Shown here: positions 24,396-37,380 of the stretch, piece by piece
Position numbering within the stretch: the first letter of the stretch is position 1
Layout of the letters: each line of letters starts with the position of its first letter
Program-made: the position numbers and the translations under genes
Origin: Panorpa germanica
Taxonomy: Eukaryota > Arthropoda > Insecta > Mecoptera > Panorpidae
Assembly (NCBI GenBank): GCA_963678705.1
Contig: OY783213.1
Location: 682,001 to 746,000, forward strand
Reading direction: 5' to 3'
DNA length: 64,000 nt
Notes under the pieces: generated by a model
Databases searched by the model: none
What the model saw: only the letters and a program-made list of their open reading frames with translations
What the model was told of the DNA's origin: nothing

Positions 24396-25950
24396 CTAAA
24401 AGTGTAAGACTATCGATGCGTCAGCGGGGGCAGTAGGGCGTTCTATAATGTAACGCAGCATTCTGATTAATGTATAATGTATATATCTCTGGTATAATCC
24501 TAGCTCTCGTATCAGCGTAATTGTGCTGGCTGGCAAAGATCTATAAAAAGAAAATGCCTTTGCATGTGTAACACCTGCCAGTGTAGAAATGTGTAGTTCG
24601 TGTCTAATGCGTGCATTGCGGATGTACAATGCAGCGTAAAAGTCTGTTTTGCACGGTTTCTAGGTGTTTAAAGTTCGGCGATTGACCCCATATCAACGAA
24701 TCGAAGAGTAACAGTGGCCTAATGTATGTTTCATAAACCAATAGTCGGTTAGGTATGCTCAATTTTGAATATTTGTGCAGTAGCGGTCGTAGGATAGCTA
24801 TAGGTTAGTTAGCTTTGTTTACACGACTCTCAATTTCAGTATTAAAATGAAAGAGAGGATACTGCCCTGTGGCATGCCAACACATATCTTGTATGTGCTG
24901 GAGTAATCCTTCTCTACTCTGACTGTAAATGTCCTGTTGCTAATATAGGAAACTATAAATTTTATAAAAGTGGATGGGAACTTTAATAAGTACATCTTAT
25001 ATAACAACCCACGGTGCCATACTGTATCGAAAGCTTCCTGAACATCCAGGAAAGCACCCGCACAGTGTTCCCTTGAATTGAGTGCTTTTGCTACGTATTC
25101 GGTGACACGCAAAGTTGCGTGTGTGGTATTGTGTTTTTGTCTTAAACCAAATTGGTCATCAGACAAAATGTTGTGTCTTGTCAAATATAATGTAAGACGT
25201 TCGTTGATAACTTTTTCCATCACCTTGGAGATAGCGAGTAAAAGTGAAATGGGCCGGTAACTACTCGAACATTTTGGATCTTTCGTGCCTTTTCTTACAG
25301 GTACAACTACTGCGTGTGTTCATCGTGCTGGGAAGTATTTTTAAAAGAAGGCACTTATTGACAATATTCGACAGCAACGAGATAGGTTTCCTGTCGAGAA
25401 TTTTGAAAAATATGATATGGATATCGTCAATGCCAGCAGATTTCCCATTTTTGCTATCCTGAATCAATGATTGAATATGTTTACTGATGGCATGTATTAA
25501 CATGAACGTATCGCTGCTGCCCATACTAGGAAATACTTGCTCATAACAATAATTTACCCTGGTAGTAAAAACGGTATCTTGAACATCCTCGTGATCTTTA
25601 AATCCTGTAGCTAGGTTAAAAGCGATCGCATCCGCCTTGCTATGTGCGGGAAAACAAATACCATTCGGTGTTCGGTTCTCCTGTATTGAACGAAACGCTG
25701 GAAATAATTCTTTCGGTAATTTATAGAGGTTTTCAAAATTATTACTACTAATCGCCTCTTCTAATTTTGTTTGCCATTCCAAGTTTTTGTGATTACGTAT
25801 TTATGTCCTGACGAGACGTCGCAGGCGTTCGTAGACAGTTTTATCCGAAGATCTCCGTCTACTCTGCCATAAGGCGCGAGCCCTTCTCATCAGGTGTATA
25901 GTCTGTACAATGTCGGGTGGAAGTGACTGTGAACGAAGCTGATATGGCAA
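24396..25950 (-). pseudogene. Jockey-type LINE reverse transcriptase fragment
   Basis: From right to left: the endonuclease-RT linker ('ALWQ', 'YERLRR', then 'EWQTKLEEAIS' at 25780), early RT ('GKSAGIDDI', about 25390), then RT motifs 'NERLTLYLTRHNILSDDQFG' (about 25215), 'AGAFLDVQEAFDTVWH' (about 25060), and 'GMPQGSILS' (about 24875). The catalytic YADD segment is deleted: the frame jumps to C-terminal sequence ('YETYIRPLLLFDSLIWG', about 24710, and 'LETVQNRLLRCI'). A frameshift lies near 25240. The endonuclease is absent, cut off where the repeat at 25951 begins. It is a dead internal fragment of a Jockey-clade non-LTR retrotransposon. Confidence 0.85.
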
Positions 25951-26474
25951 ATTACGGGGTTTATAATTAGACGCACAATAAAATTCACTTTCACTGCTTT
26001 TATATTTTATATAGGATTAACAAGTTATAAAAAAAGGGCGGCCATTAACAAGCTGCTAAAGCCAATGACGCGCAAATGTATGAATTCGATAGTTTCATAG
26101 AAAAATGACCAATATCGCAGATCCGACTTACAAACATGGCGGACTCATGGTGTTTTACAATACACCCACTATCAGAAACAAGTAAAGTACGGAATTAATA
26201 ATTTCCCTTAAACATTACATTAACCATTGTTATTCCACATGTTATTTCACTATCACCAGTCGTTTTCACTATCACTACTTGACTCCTCGTACCAAAGCTA
26301 GCTCGAGAAGCCGACGCCCGGTTCTCCCACCTTTCTTTGCCCCACTCCCGGAGGTTAACAATTGAAAAAATCCGATTACCATCATAAGTCGAAACATTAA
26401 CAAAAAGTATTAAAAAATAATACAGAACAACAAAAAAAATCGCAGTCGTTACGGTAAACGAGAACTACGTCATA
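25951..26474 (-). repeat. dispersed ~0.5-kb repeat, candidate 3' LTR
   Basis: It shares most of its length with 35286-35735 in the same orientation: 'attacggggtttataattagac', 'caataaaattcactttcactgc', 'cccactatcagaaacaagtaaagtacgg', 'catcataagtcgaaacattaac' and 'aaacgagaact'. On the minus strand the sequence just before it is purine-rich (AAGTGTGGGAGGAC), as expected of a polypurine tract. With the copy at 35.3 kb it may form the LTR pair of a large minus-strand Gypsy-type element. Confidence 0.6.
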
Positions 26475-28866
26475 GTCCTCCCACACTTAAAAGAAAAAAA
26501 TTAATTCTAGCAAGAATTAATTAATTGACCGCTGCGACATCAAGAGAAGTTTCACTTCAATGTTGAGACTGAGTATGTAATGAAACAGAAACATCTGTGT
26601 TGAAAACAAAAAAAAAAATTGTAGACGACACAATTATTTAATCCTAAAACAAGAAAAAATCACGCACTCATTCATACCGACCTAGCTTAGATGACATCAC
26701 AGCCCAGGTAACTTAGTCGAGAGACGGAACAACGGATTAACTGATAACTTAAACTAAGAAAGTCAAAATTTGTGTCGAAGACACAAAACAAGTACGATGA
26801 GACAGAAAAAACGTTGTGCCCCTTAGGTCACTCCTATTCCGCAGAACTTGAGGCGAGGACCCATAAAGACTAAATACTCCTCACTGTGCACCTGAGAAGG
26901 AGTTAAGACCTGTTTGGAACCCAAAACAGAGAAGGTGAAAACTCTCTAAACGGTGATAATAATTGAATTTTAAATTGATTTCAAACAATAACTATAGTAA
27001 AACAGGGTTCTTAAACCTAAAGATAACACAATCCTTAAGTCTAAAAGAACATAAATGTAAAATTTTACTGATTTTAAACGGCTGCACTAGGAGTCCACAG
27101 AAACCTAAGAAATGTACAGAAGAAATATGTTGATATGATAAATTTTAATTTTCATGTTGATTTCAAACAACTAATAATATGAACTAGCTAATAAATACAC
27201 GTCGCTCAACGTGTAAAGGCAAGGAAAAACTAATAAAGATATTTATATGTTCATACTAAAAATAATATTTCCCTAACAGTCCCTCAACTAAAGAGAAATA
27301 TTTAGTACGGCATAGAAGCAGGACAAAATTGATAATCGTTCCAACAAAAATGAATTTAGGGTACCCCTAAATTCTAAACAACTGCATGAACTTGACAAGT
27401 CAAATTAAGTCCAGAAAAATTCGTAAACACGGTTATCGTCACAAGTCGGGAAAAAATTCTCTTCGGAATTAAAATAAAATTTAAATTAATTCTAAAGTGA
27501 AAAAATCTATATAAATAATAACTCTTGTATGTAACGTAATACACATGGGCCAAAACAGCATGGATGCAATTCGCCATCCAAACTGAAAAATGAATAAATC
27601 CTAAACTAGGATAATTATATTTTGTGAAGAAAAAATAAATAATTAAATTCACAAAATGATAGCAAGAATCCCCTAAGACCGAGGCTATGGTAAAAAGTGG
27701 TACCTGTCAGTAATTCTGAAGCACAGGTCTAAATATTACTTTTATGAATTATAACATAAAATTAATAGCAATTTGAAGAAATTTAAGGGAAACGTAATCG
27801 AGCCTACGCCCACTTACTTCACATCTAATGGAAAAAGTAAATACACTTTGTATAGCAAAGGTTCTAACTAAAGTGCCTGATAACAACAGGGCTGCAACCT
27901 TTTTTACAATTTAATCCCAAAAGGATAGAATAACGAAAAAGGTAGGACATAACAACAGCTAAGGAAAATACGTTTAAGTCGGGAAATATTTGCAAACCAA
28001 TCATAAACTTAAATACAGTGGCACAAGACAAAAGTCACTAACAACATGTTTCGAAGTACGAAACTCAAGCGTAAATTAAACAACCTACTTCAGGATAAAA
28101 AAAACATGCCAAGCAGTAGCGGAAAATAAACAGTTTTTAAAACGCACGTGGGTTTCCAAAAAAAAAAATCGCAGTAATTTCTAAAACAGGAAGTAGTAGA
28201 AATAACAGACACACACCACATAGTGGCACTTGTACAAATCAGAAGTAAAATGTGAAAACAAACCCGAAGCAACGTTCAAGAACTTGTGTTGTATTAGAAG
28301 GATATAACGCTATTACCTTTTGACTACAGAAGATATACACAAGGCAAAACACAAGTCTTAATCCTAATAACCCTATCAAGAAGAGGCTTGACCATTTTCT
28401 CAGTAGAAAGTCTTACGGCTATTCAAGACACAAAACGATTTAAAAAATGTAAATACAAGAAAAAATGGGTTGAATGAAAACAAGAAACTAAAAGGTGACA
28501 AAAATGAAAAAAAAATCAGGTAAATCTTTTGAGCAGGTGAACCAAATTCGAAAATTAAGATATAAAGCAATAATACTGTACTCAGAAGGAGTCAAATAAA
28601 ATTAAACAGAACAAATTTGACTCAGAAGGAGTCAAATAAAATTGAACAGAAAATATTTAATTAAATCAAACTTGTATTTACAAACGCATACAAGGAAAAA
28701 TGTCAATAGAAACATATATTTACCTATGCGGTTTAGCGGAAAACAATTTTAAATCTTTAATAAAATGAAAGTTCATAAATTAAATATTTTAAGGAGTAGT
28801 CATTCGATACGTGATAGACGTGTTTTGTCTGTTTTCTTAAAATAATTTAATTGAATTAAAATTTTG

Positions 28867-28903
<37 letters not shown>

Positions 28904-29520
28904 GGATATAATTTAGGATTAGATATAATTAGTTTGTAAGAAATAATAATTATAAAGAACTCTATAAAATAGGTTAGGAACAATGCTAATATTAAGTTAT
29001 ATTTAAATGTTACTAGCGCTGTTTTAAAACGACTTGTGGACCCCTCTAACAGGTCACGACACAGTTCGCTTGCTACGACATGCACGATGCATGGTTAGTG
29101 CGGCAGGAGATTGTTAAAATGGCGTTAGTCGTAACATACACAGTTTGTATGGCGGTCATTGGTAAATTTGGGAAATGTTGTATTACCTAGTTGTTAATAC
29201 CATTAAAAATTATAATCCGTTTAACAATAATACTAGTTGTAATATTTGTTGTTTGACAATATTATTGTGAACTATTTTTGATATATTAACATTTCGTAAT
29301 ATAATTTCTTTGAGAAATAATTAAATGAACTATTAATAAATTCAGTTATGTGTTAATTTTTTATAATAAGCTATATTGTAAATGGCTGCTCAACTAAGGA
29401 TTAATATAACATCAAAACTGCTAAAACCACAGCAGGTAATCTAGCTAACACCCACTAAGGTGTAAGGTAGACCCACAATTGGAAACGTCAACCAAGATAG
29501 GTTTCGCGTCAACCCACATA

Positions 29521-29556
<36 letters not shown>

Positions 29557-29647
29557 AATTAATTAAAAAGTACATTTAAATTTAAAATAAAATTGCATTA
29601 TTCTAATTATTATTATTTTAATATTTAATTTTTTCTGAATTTATAAA
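26475..29647. other. AT-rich, no gene recognised
   Basis: 3.2 kb lacking a recognisable protein domain on either strand. It has a 24-bp direct repeat ('ctcagaaggagtcaaataaaatt' at about 28579 and 28620), and AT dinucleotide runs at about 28869-28900 and 29522-29556. If the repeats at 26 kb and 35.5 kb are LTRs, this would be the 3' internal part of that element. Minus-strand open frames at 27374-27652 and 28090-28272 show no family signature. Confidence 0.35.
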
Positions 29648-30960
29648 ATGAATTTGAATTTTGAGGGGAAAGTGGGAGTTGACCCTGATAATTTAACTCT
29701 ATCTTCTTATAAAATTATGATTCAAAAAGAAGATATACTAAATGAAAAATACTAAAAACAGCAAAAATTTTATATTATTCAGAATTTAGAAAATATATTA
29801 CAGAAATAAAGAAAATAGGGAAAAACAGAATAATGGCTGAATGTAAAAATGCTACATCAGCTAATAAGCTAGTGAAATTGAATAACAAGAAAACATCAGG
29901 AGTTGATATGTTTATACCAATGTTTTGCACTACAAGAATCAGAATTGTCAAAAATGTAGATATTGAATTTTCGGAGGAAGAATTAAAAGAAAACATATAT
30001 AGTTACGCGTATAAAATCCACTCCATAAGGAGAATAAAAAGGAGAGTGAAATTTAAAGATGAAATTAAATATGAGTACTCTTGAAGTATAATCATTTTCT
30101 TTGAGGGTCAAAATTTACCACAGTATATTTATATTTGGAATGCTAAATTCCCCTGTGAACCATTTACTAAAACTACGAAACAATGCTATAAATGTTTAAG
30201 ATATAACCATACGGCCAATTAATGTAAAAAAAAAGTAGATGTAGCAAATGTGGTTCAAATGCACATACGCTAAATTTATGTAAAAATGAAATTATAAAAT
30301 GTGTAAATTGTGATGAAGAACATGATGCGACTGATAAAAATTGCAAAGAAAGAAAAAGGCAACAAGAAATAAAAATTTTATTGGGAAACAGAAATCTTAG
30401 TTACCAAGAAGCCGCTATTGAAATACCTCAAATTTGGAAAGACAAAAATTCGTATGCGGTAACTACAAAAAATAGATTTAATATATTATTTAATTATGAA
30501 AAGGACTTTCCTCAAAATTTAACAAGTTGTGAAAATAGTATACCAACATATAAGCCAGCACCCATTAGAAAAAGAACATATTTAGATAGAAACTGCAAAA
30601 CGAAAAATATTAAAAAGCAAAATAATATAAATGATAATAAAATAGAAACTAAACAGAATGAGAAAGAACAAAGCTTTATTAATTATATTACAAATTCTAC
30701 ACCTAGAACTTATAATACAAGGAACAATTACAGAAAAAATGAAAAAGATAATAACTAGGAACAAACATAAAATAATAATCAAAGGTCCATAAAAGTACCA
30801 AAAATTCATTACAACCCTGAATTATTGGCATCCCAAAATTTTAGTGAAAATAAAAATTGTGACAGGAATAAATTCATGACGGATTCAAATACATTTTCTA
30901 TATTTGAAAATATAGAAAGAGGAAGAAAAAAATTGCGAAATTATAAATATAATTCTTTTC
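29648..30960 (+). pseudogene. LINE ORF1 (gag-like, zinc knuckles), partial and disrupted
   Basis: Begins near ATG 29648 ('MNLNFEGKVGVDPDNLTLSS'), then continues in shifted frames: an RNA-binding-like region (29833-30084: 'PMFCTTRIRIVKNVDIEFSEEELKENI'), two or three CCHC knuckles ('CYKCLRYNHTAN.C', 'CSKCGSNAHTLNLC', 'CVNCDEEHDATDKNC', 30187-30350), and a polar C-terminus (30381-30758). The layout closely parallels ORF1 of the full-length I-type LINE at 47064-48491, so it is a diverged relative, truncated before ORF2. A stop replaces a key position inside the first knuckle. It is non-functional. Confidence 0.8.
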
Positions 30961-31118
30961 ACGTCTTGACCACATCGGACGTGTGTGAGGGAGCTTTTCA
31001 CGTCAGTCACTCCTTGGACAATAGTAAGGAATCTTTTTTTCTGTCTTCTCCAAATTGGACATTTAAAGAAACAGTTTAAAGACATGGAGCTGCTTGGACG
31101 ACTATTCTGGCAACAGTT

Positions 31119-32090
31119 TTACGTCATAATCCGCTGGCTGCTTGAACCTAGTTTCTGGTGGCTGCTTAAACGAAGATAAAATTTCTTTATCCTAGCAATG
31201 TGTGATCTCACTGTAGATTTTGGATTTTGAATATCCTGTAACAATACTGATATTGCAGAAGTAAAACTAATTATTTTCAATGGAGTAGACCATTTATAAG
31301 AAAATTTGTTGGAGATTTGATTCGCGGCATTTGATAACACATTTGTGCGAACCACCACAATATCTCCAATTTTGAACGGTACAATACGCCTATTTCTGTC
31401 ATATAGACGCTTTCTATTTTCTTCAGCTTTCTTTAATTACTTTTGTACCCTTACATAAAACTCATTGTCTGGAGGTTGTTGGGTGTTCCAATTAAAGTCG
31501 TTTATTTCCCAAATATTATGAAGAGAGACTCTCTACCTAGGAAAAGTTTTGCGGGTGTTTCTCCAGCTGCTTCGGAGAATGCATTGTTAAAAGCGAAAGC
31601 TATGGATGAGATGAACTAATCCCATTTGTTGTGCGTTAAAGCAGTCTGATTTATGTAAATCAACGTCTCTCTGACGGAGTAAAGACGGACTTGCTGGCTG
31701 AAGAGTACGTGCTTGTTAGAATGTGCTTAATACCCCAGTCGAGACACATCGCTTCGAAGTGATTTAAATTGAATGAGGAACAGTTGTCCGAAGTCATTTC
31801 TTCCGGAGAGCAGTAACGAGAACAAACTTCGTTAGCTAGTTTTTTGACCGTCAGAGATGATGATACATTAGGTTAAAGGAATCAACTACCCACTTGGAAT
31901 AGGTGTCCACTAGAGTAATTACATATTTGTAACCGGCTGTTGATCTTACGATAGGGCCGATTTGATCAATTGCTATTTGTTGACACGCTCTGGTGGGTGT
32001 TTTAGTCACCACTTCTCCATAAGGTGGTGAGTTGGAAGGTTTACACCGTTAACATATCTGACAGGTGTAACCCTACCCATTATATCTGGT
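31119..32090 (-). pseudogene. Gypsy (Ty3)-type integrase remnant
   Basis: Minus-strand translation gives an integrase core start ('GEVVTKTPTRACQQIAIDQI', about 32030, and 'GYKYVITLVDTYSKWVV', about 31940) and a C-terminal part ('ENRKRLYDRNRRIVPFKIGD', about 31420, then 'VVVRTNVLSNAANQISNKFS', ending at 31119). The middle of the catalytic core is scrambled by several frameshifts and stops. Neither reverse transcriptase nor protease was recognised upstream (32.1-35.3 kb). It is probably part of the element bracketed by the repeats at 26 kb and 35.5 kb. Confidence 0.75.
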
Positions 32091-32099
32091 GGTAGTTTA

Positions 32100-35000
32100 C
32101 TTATTTTAAGAGAGCGATTATATAATCCTCTCTAGCGAAGGGTTCTTTAAGTGATCTGAATCACCTTGAGTCGGATGAGTCTTATTGTGGATGTATTATA
32201 TATCTATCAGGACTTAGTACTTCATCTAATAATATTATATAAATATATTAGGTTTACTTACTTTGTGTGCTCGGCAGGCTGCTATATCTGCCATGAACAA
32301 TCACTTTATTTTAACGCGACGCGACCGTTAATTCTAAGTACTTTACAATTAAAACAATGTATACTTTAACAATTACTTTTCTTTATTGAACAATCAATTA
32401 GGTAATACATTTCTTTAATAATTCTTTTAGTAACTTTATAATTCTTATATCGGGGCGACTGACTAAAACCGACCGTTCGACTGGCTCTAGATGGACTGAC
32501 CAAGAATCCTTTATTTTCTAGGTTTATATAGTTTAAAAAGTCTTTGTTCAAATACATGATCTCTTTTGAACTGTAGCTATGTTTATCTTAAATTCAAATA
32601 TCGTTTCGTTAACACTTATTTTAATTTTGGTATTTGGTTTTAATATAAACATTATTTGAAACTCTACGTGCTAATGAACAAAGGTTTAGTTAATTAATAT
32701 TTCTTTTAAAACTTAATGTAAATACTACATCGGTCAAACACTTCAAACTGGCGATTGAAGAATTAAACAAATTATAATAATATGCGTCGTGGTTCTATTG
32801 ATAAAACAATACTTAATCTACATATTATACCCGCCACTTAGGCGTCTAAAATATATAAAAAATCTACTTTTTTTGATCTGAATCTTAACACTGGTTCCTA
32901 AATAGTTAGTAATAATATATAAATAATTATTGAATCTATGGGACTGTTACATTGCCCCCGTTTTTAAATTAAAATCTATAATCCAATGATTATAATTTTA
33001 TTTGCCTTTCCCATATTTTTAGATTCATTCATAATTGAAGCCTTAATAAATAAATGTAATTTAAATCAATAAATCAATTCTCAAAAATCAAATCAAATCT
33101 TCTTTATCTGCTGTATATAGGTAGATTCATTCTCATAATTTCATTTCAATGTGCGACCAACCTTGATAAATAAGTGAATACTTTTCTGTGTTTCGAATAC
33201 GCTCTGCCTCGGTTGATGCTTTCGAATGCGTCTTTGTGCTACTGCTTTGCATCTGTTTTCATATTTCGTAGGTCGTATAAACAATACTGATAGTTTTTAA
33301 TGGTCCATAGTATTTGTAAATTCTTGTTCTGTTTACAATACTTGTAGTTTAATACACACGTGATATATCTTTTCTTTTTAAGTGATTGATACTTCACTTA
33401 GACCCTTATTTTCTTCTGGATTATTACGGACTTTGTCATTTTTGTATTGTTTTCACTTTATCTTTCAATTTGCATTGATTTTATCAAAAACTTCATGTAC
33501 ATAACGACTTGCATTCTGGTAGTTTCTCTCGCTCATTCGATCATTGACTCGTTTGAGTATTCACAATTATTACCTTAGTCCTACGCATTATGAAAATCAA
33601 CTACTTGTCTCTTCCTGCAGTTCCTCGTTGTTGTAAATGATGCAATTTGTACCCATACCTAGTTGTCTTAATTATAAATTCATTTTCTGTTTTCTTTTCT
33701 ATAATTTCGTGCAATTGACATAACAAATTTGGCTCTTAAATAGCTTATTTACTTATATTTTGATTAACTATAATTAGAAGTTATAGTCTTTACAAAATAT
33801 GAATTTATTTTATAGCATATCTTAATTTCTAGTTATTTTAATAATTTTTTAAACGTAACATGTAAATATCTTAAGGCATGTGTAGTAAAAAAAATCATCA
33901 ATCTCTTTTGAATTTAATCTTATTACTTTTTTTCTTTGATTGTTGTATATATGTTTTCCAACTTCGCAATATTTATGCCATAAATTATTTTCACATCTCT
34001 TACAAAGTACTTGTTAATTCTACATGATAATGAAATTTAATGTAAACATTTTTTTCTATAAGTAAAATACAAATTTAACTTTTCTCTTAAATTTAGAATT
34101 AATATTTCATACTTTAGTTTATACTTTTATTAACGAATATTTTAATAAACTTATTCTTATTTACTGTATTTTTTTCATTTAACAAATTTAATATATTTTT
34201 TTTCAAATCAAAACATTATTTTAACATAGTTATATCAAAAATTATTCTTAAATCTATTTATTATTTTTAAAACAACAAAATCTTAACTTTATAGATACTT
34301 TACTCAAATAATATAATCAAGGTAAACATAATTATTAAACTTCAACACTTGTTACTTAAATTTAAAACAACTTTTTATATTCGCATGTAGTAATACATGT
34401 GATCCATAAAATTAAAATTTCTTTTCTTTATATTATATTATATTTCAATATAATTTAACATTACAAGTGTTCAAATTTTCAATGAATACCTCTTATCAAT
34501 TTTCAAATCTTCTTCTTTCCTTATTAAAATTAGAACAATTAGCTGATAAATGATGGCAATAAAAATTAATTTATCAATTTAATCAAATAACAATTCAGAT
34601 TAAATGATAATATAAATTAAAACTCGGAAGAATTTGTTTTCAACCCAGATTTATATTAAATTGATCGGTTGATTAATATAATAAAATAATGATCTAAAAT
34701 AGCAACAATTATCAACAATTATTTTAACAATTCCAAAATACATATTTAACATTATAGCAATTCAATAATATTTGATAAAGGGATTAATTCCTATTAGATA
34801 AAATGATAAGACTTTAATCACAAGATCGATGGTTAAATAAATATGGTGCAAAAAATCTATAAGCAATAGAAATGTGTAATTAACACTAATAATGATATAA
34901 GCATAAAATAACGAGGTGAACATGGAACCCATATGAGTTACATTTAAAACTACGAATCCAGGATATTATTTAAATATCGATCATGGACCAACATTAATTA

Positions 35001-35285
35001 TATATTGAAATAAAATTAATGATGAGTTAAATAAAATGATATTTCTTATTTAAACGAATATGATAATTATCTTGAATTTGGATTACAATCCACAGGATAT
35101 TTGGAGTGGTTATAGCCTGTAAAAATATCGGTAATGGTTAGATATTCTCGCTCTCGGAATCCTCCATATTACGACCTAGCTCGATCGACCGGTCCACTAC
35201 TGCAAAGATTTGATATTTAATCAATTAACTTACTTTAGGTACCCTAAAAATATAACCAGAAGCACACGAAAAATATTTCCGTAAT
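32100..35285. other. very AT-rich, no gene recognised
   Basis: 3.2 kb without a supported gene. Near 32945 the minus strand reads a G-rich tract (AACGGGGGCAA) followed by TGTAACAGTCCC, which looks like a polypurine tract plus LTR start, but no partner was found. Near 35165 the minus strand has ATG followed by 'EDSESENI' and a stop, which could be the ruined start of a gag gene. The middle (33.7-34.9 kb) is low-complexity A/T. Confidence 0.35.
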
Positions 35286-35735
35286 ATTACGGGGTTTATA
35301 ATTAGACACACAATAAAATTCACTTTCACTGCTTTTATATTTTATATGGGATTAACAAGTTATAAAAAATGGCAGCCATTAACAAACTGCCAATGACGCG
35401 CAAATATATGAAAACGATAATTTCGAAGAAAAATGACAAATATCGCCGATCCGACTTTCAAACTTCGCGGCCCACCCACTATCAGAAACAAGTAAAGTAC
35501 GGAATTAATAATTTCGCTTATCAATAAACATTACATTAACCATTGTTAATCCACATATATTAAAAATCATAAAAACTAATTCACTATGTTATTTCTTTAC
35601 TCCTCTCCCGGGAGGTTACCACTTGAATGAATCCAATTACCATCATAAGTCGAAACATTAACAAAAGTATTAAAAAATAATACAGAACATCAAAGGATGA
35701 CGCAGTCGTGACGGGTAAACGAGAACTGCGTCACA
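35286..35735 (-). repeat. dispersed ~0.45-kb repeat, candidate 5' LTR
   Basis: Homologous to 25951-26474 with several indels. On the minus strand it would start TGTGACGCAGTTCTCG and end AACCCCGTAAT. The two copies are clearly diverged, so any insertion is old. No matching target duplication was found at the outer borders. Confidence 0.6.
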
Positions 35736-35739
35736 GTAT

Positions 35740-37380
35740 AATAGCATACCTTGCATTAAAAAAACTTAACGAAACCTATACAAGCAGATTCCGCGCCCTA
35801 CCATCTAATCCATCCAATAAAGACAAAAGCAGTTACTAATAATAGTCTTGATTTTCTAGGTCTTCCAAGAACTTCAGAACTGACTATGGAGGACGAAACT
35901 ATTAGTGATCTTCTAAATATGGTCTTTAGCAGATCTTCACTATTTCCCAAATGGATATCATCACTGAAGATATAGAGATTAATACTGAAGATAAGAACTT
36001 TATTCCCCAAGAGTCTGCCGCAACTGATATTCATATGGACATTGTTAATGACAATCCAGGGTACACAAATATAGATAACGCTATAATGCTCAATGAGATC
36101 TGATTTAGCTGCAATGATTAAAATGCTTGATATGCAAAAAACCAATAATAAAGAAACTGATGTCACTAAAAAGAGAAGAATTTCTCCAGTTCCTGTTATT
36201 TCATCAGATGATGACATTTCTGATAAAAGTATACCTACTAAACTCCGACAGAAGAAGACTCAAAGGAAAAATAAAACTATTGTTAATGTCAAATCACATG
36301 CAAATGTTGAATGGTTTTACTTGGAGGCATTGGATGTGGTGAATGATATTAATAATGGTATTACTGAAAATCAAAAAGATTCTAGGAATATCAGAAATGA
36401 AAGTCATGTTAGTATTCCTTCTAATTCATCCAAATTAAACAATTTGTTACAAAAGACGATTCAAAATAAAATAAGATCATCTTCAAGAAACTCTTATAAT
36501 TATCAACCAGATAATAATTGTTCTACATCATCAACAGTGGATGATTCTTCTAAAATGAATTTTAACATTAGTAAAGAAAATCAACCTACTAAGAATGGAG
36601 AGGAATTAACATTCTATTTTCCTACTGCAGAAGCTTTTGTTTGCACTGAAGATGGTTGTAACAAGATTTTTAAATGGTCTATGTGAACAAAAAGACATTT
36701 AGATGTTATACACAAAGTTCAAATAGACCTATTGTACGTTATAAATATAAATGTCAGCAATGTGTTTGGTCATGTCCTACAGCGAAAGGATTAGCAAATC
36801 ATTAAAGAAAACATTTTCTTGATGGTTTGAAAAACAAAATAAATCCTCGTGAGACACAATTTGATCCACAAAATACTAGGATAAGAAGAAATAATAATGA
36901 TGAACAAAATAATGATGAAAAATTAAGCACTACTATCAGCTTATCGTCACCTGATATCATTAATGAAACATCTAATGATATTAATACTGAAACAAGTAAA
37001 GTCAATAGCAATATTACTATTGACTCAACTAAATTAAAATTGTAATTCAGATAGTAATATAGCTTGTAATCAGTCAGAAAAACAGACTGTAATGTCCGAA
37101 AACATCTAGGACATTTATGAATCGGATGCAGAACTGGATGTCATCTCGGATGAAATGAACAAAATACCTGAGGAAATCAAAGATAATTCTCCGCTTATAT
37201 CATTTAAAAATGTATTTAAAGATATCTTAAGTGATTCTACTAATATTGAAAATTAGGAGAAGTTTGAAGATGCTTTATCTTCTGTACAACTGAAGTAAGT
37301 AAAATAGTCAAACTTCCTGATAGAGATCTCAATTTTGTATATAAACCACGATCATATGGCAATGTTATGGATACTACGTT
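35740..37380 (+). pseudogene. R2-like LINE polyprotein, N-terminal part, copy 2
   Basis: It parallels the first half of the R2-like element at 12.7-14.1 kb: acidic N-terminus, basic patch ('TKLRQKKTQRKNKT', 36235), then 'FYFPTAEAFVCTEDGCNKIF' (36612) containing a zinc finger, a second finger region (36745-36810) and an S/T/N-rich linker up to 'KLPDRDLNFVYKP' (37310), which corresponds to 'KLPKRDPNYVAKP' of copy 1. Several frameshifts and stops are present. It ends exactly where the Polinton left end begins, so the RT and endonuclease part is missing, either removed or displaced by that insertion. Confidence 0.8.

Noticed and set aside
28090-28272. Possible small secreted or membrane protein on the minus strand
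   Set aside because: Hydrophobic translation is expected from T-rich sequence; no initiation context, no homologous family recognised and stops on both sides.
36093-37045. Candidate host transcription factor with zinc finger
   Set aside because: The same layout, including the motif before the first finger, occurs in the R2-like LINE at 12.7-14 kb, so it is a retrotransposon fragment.
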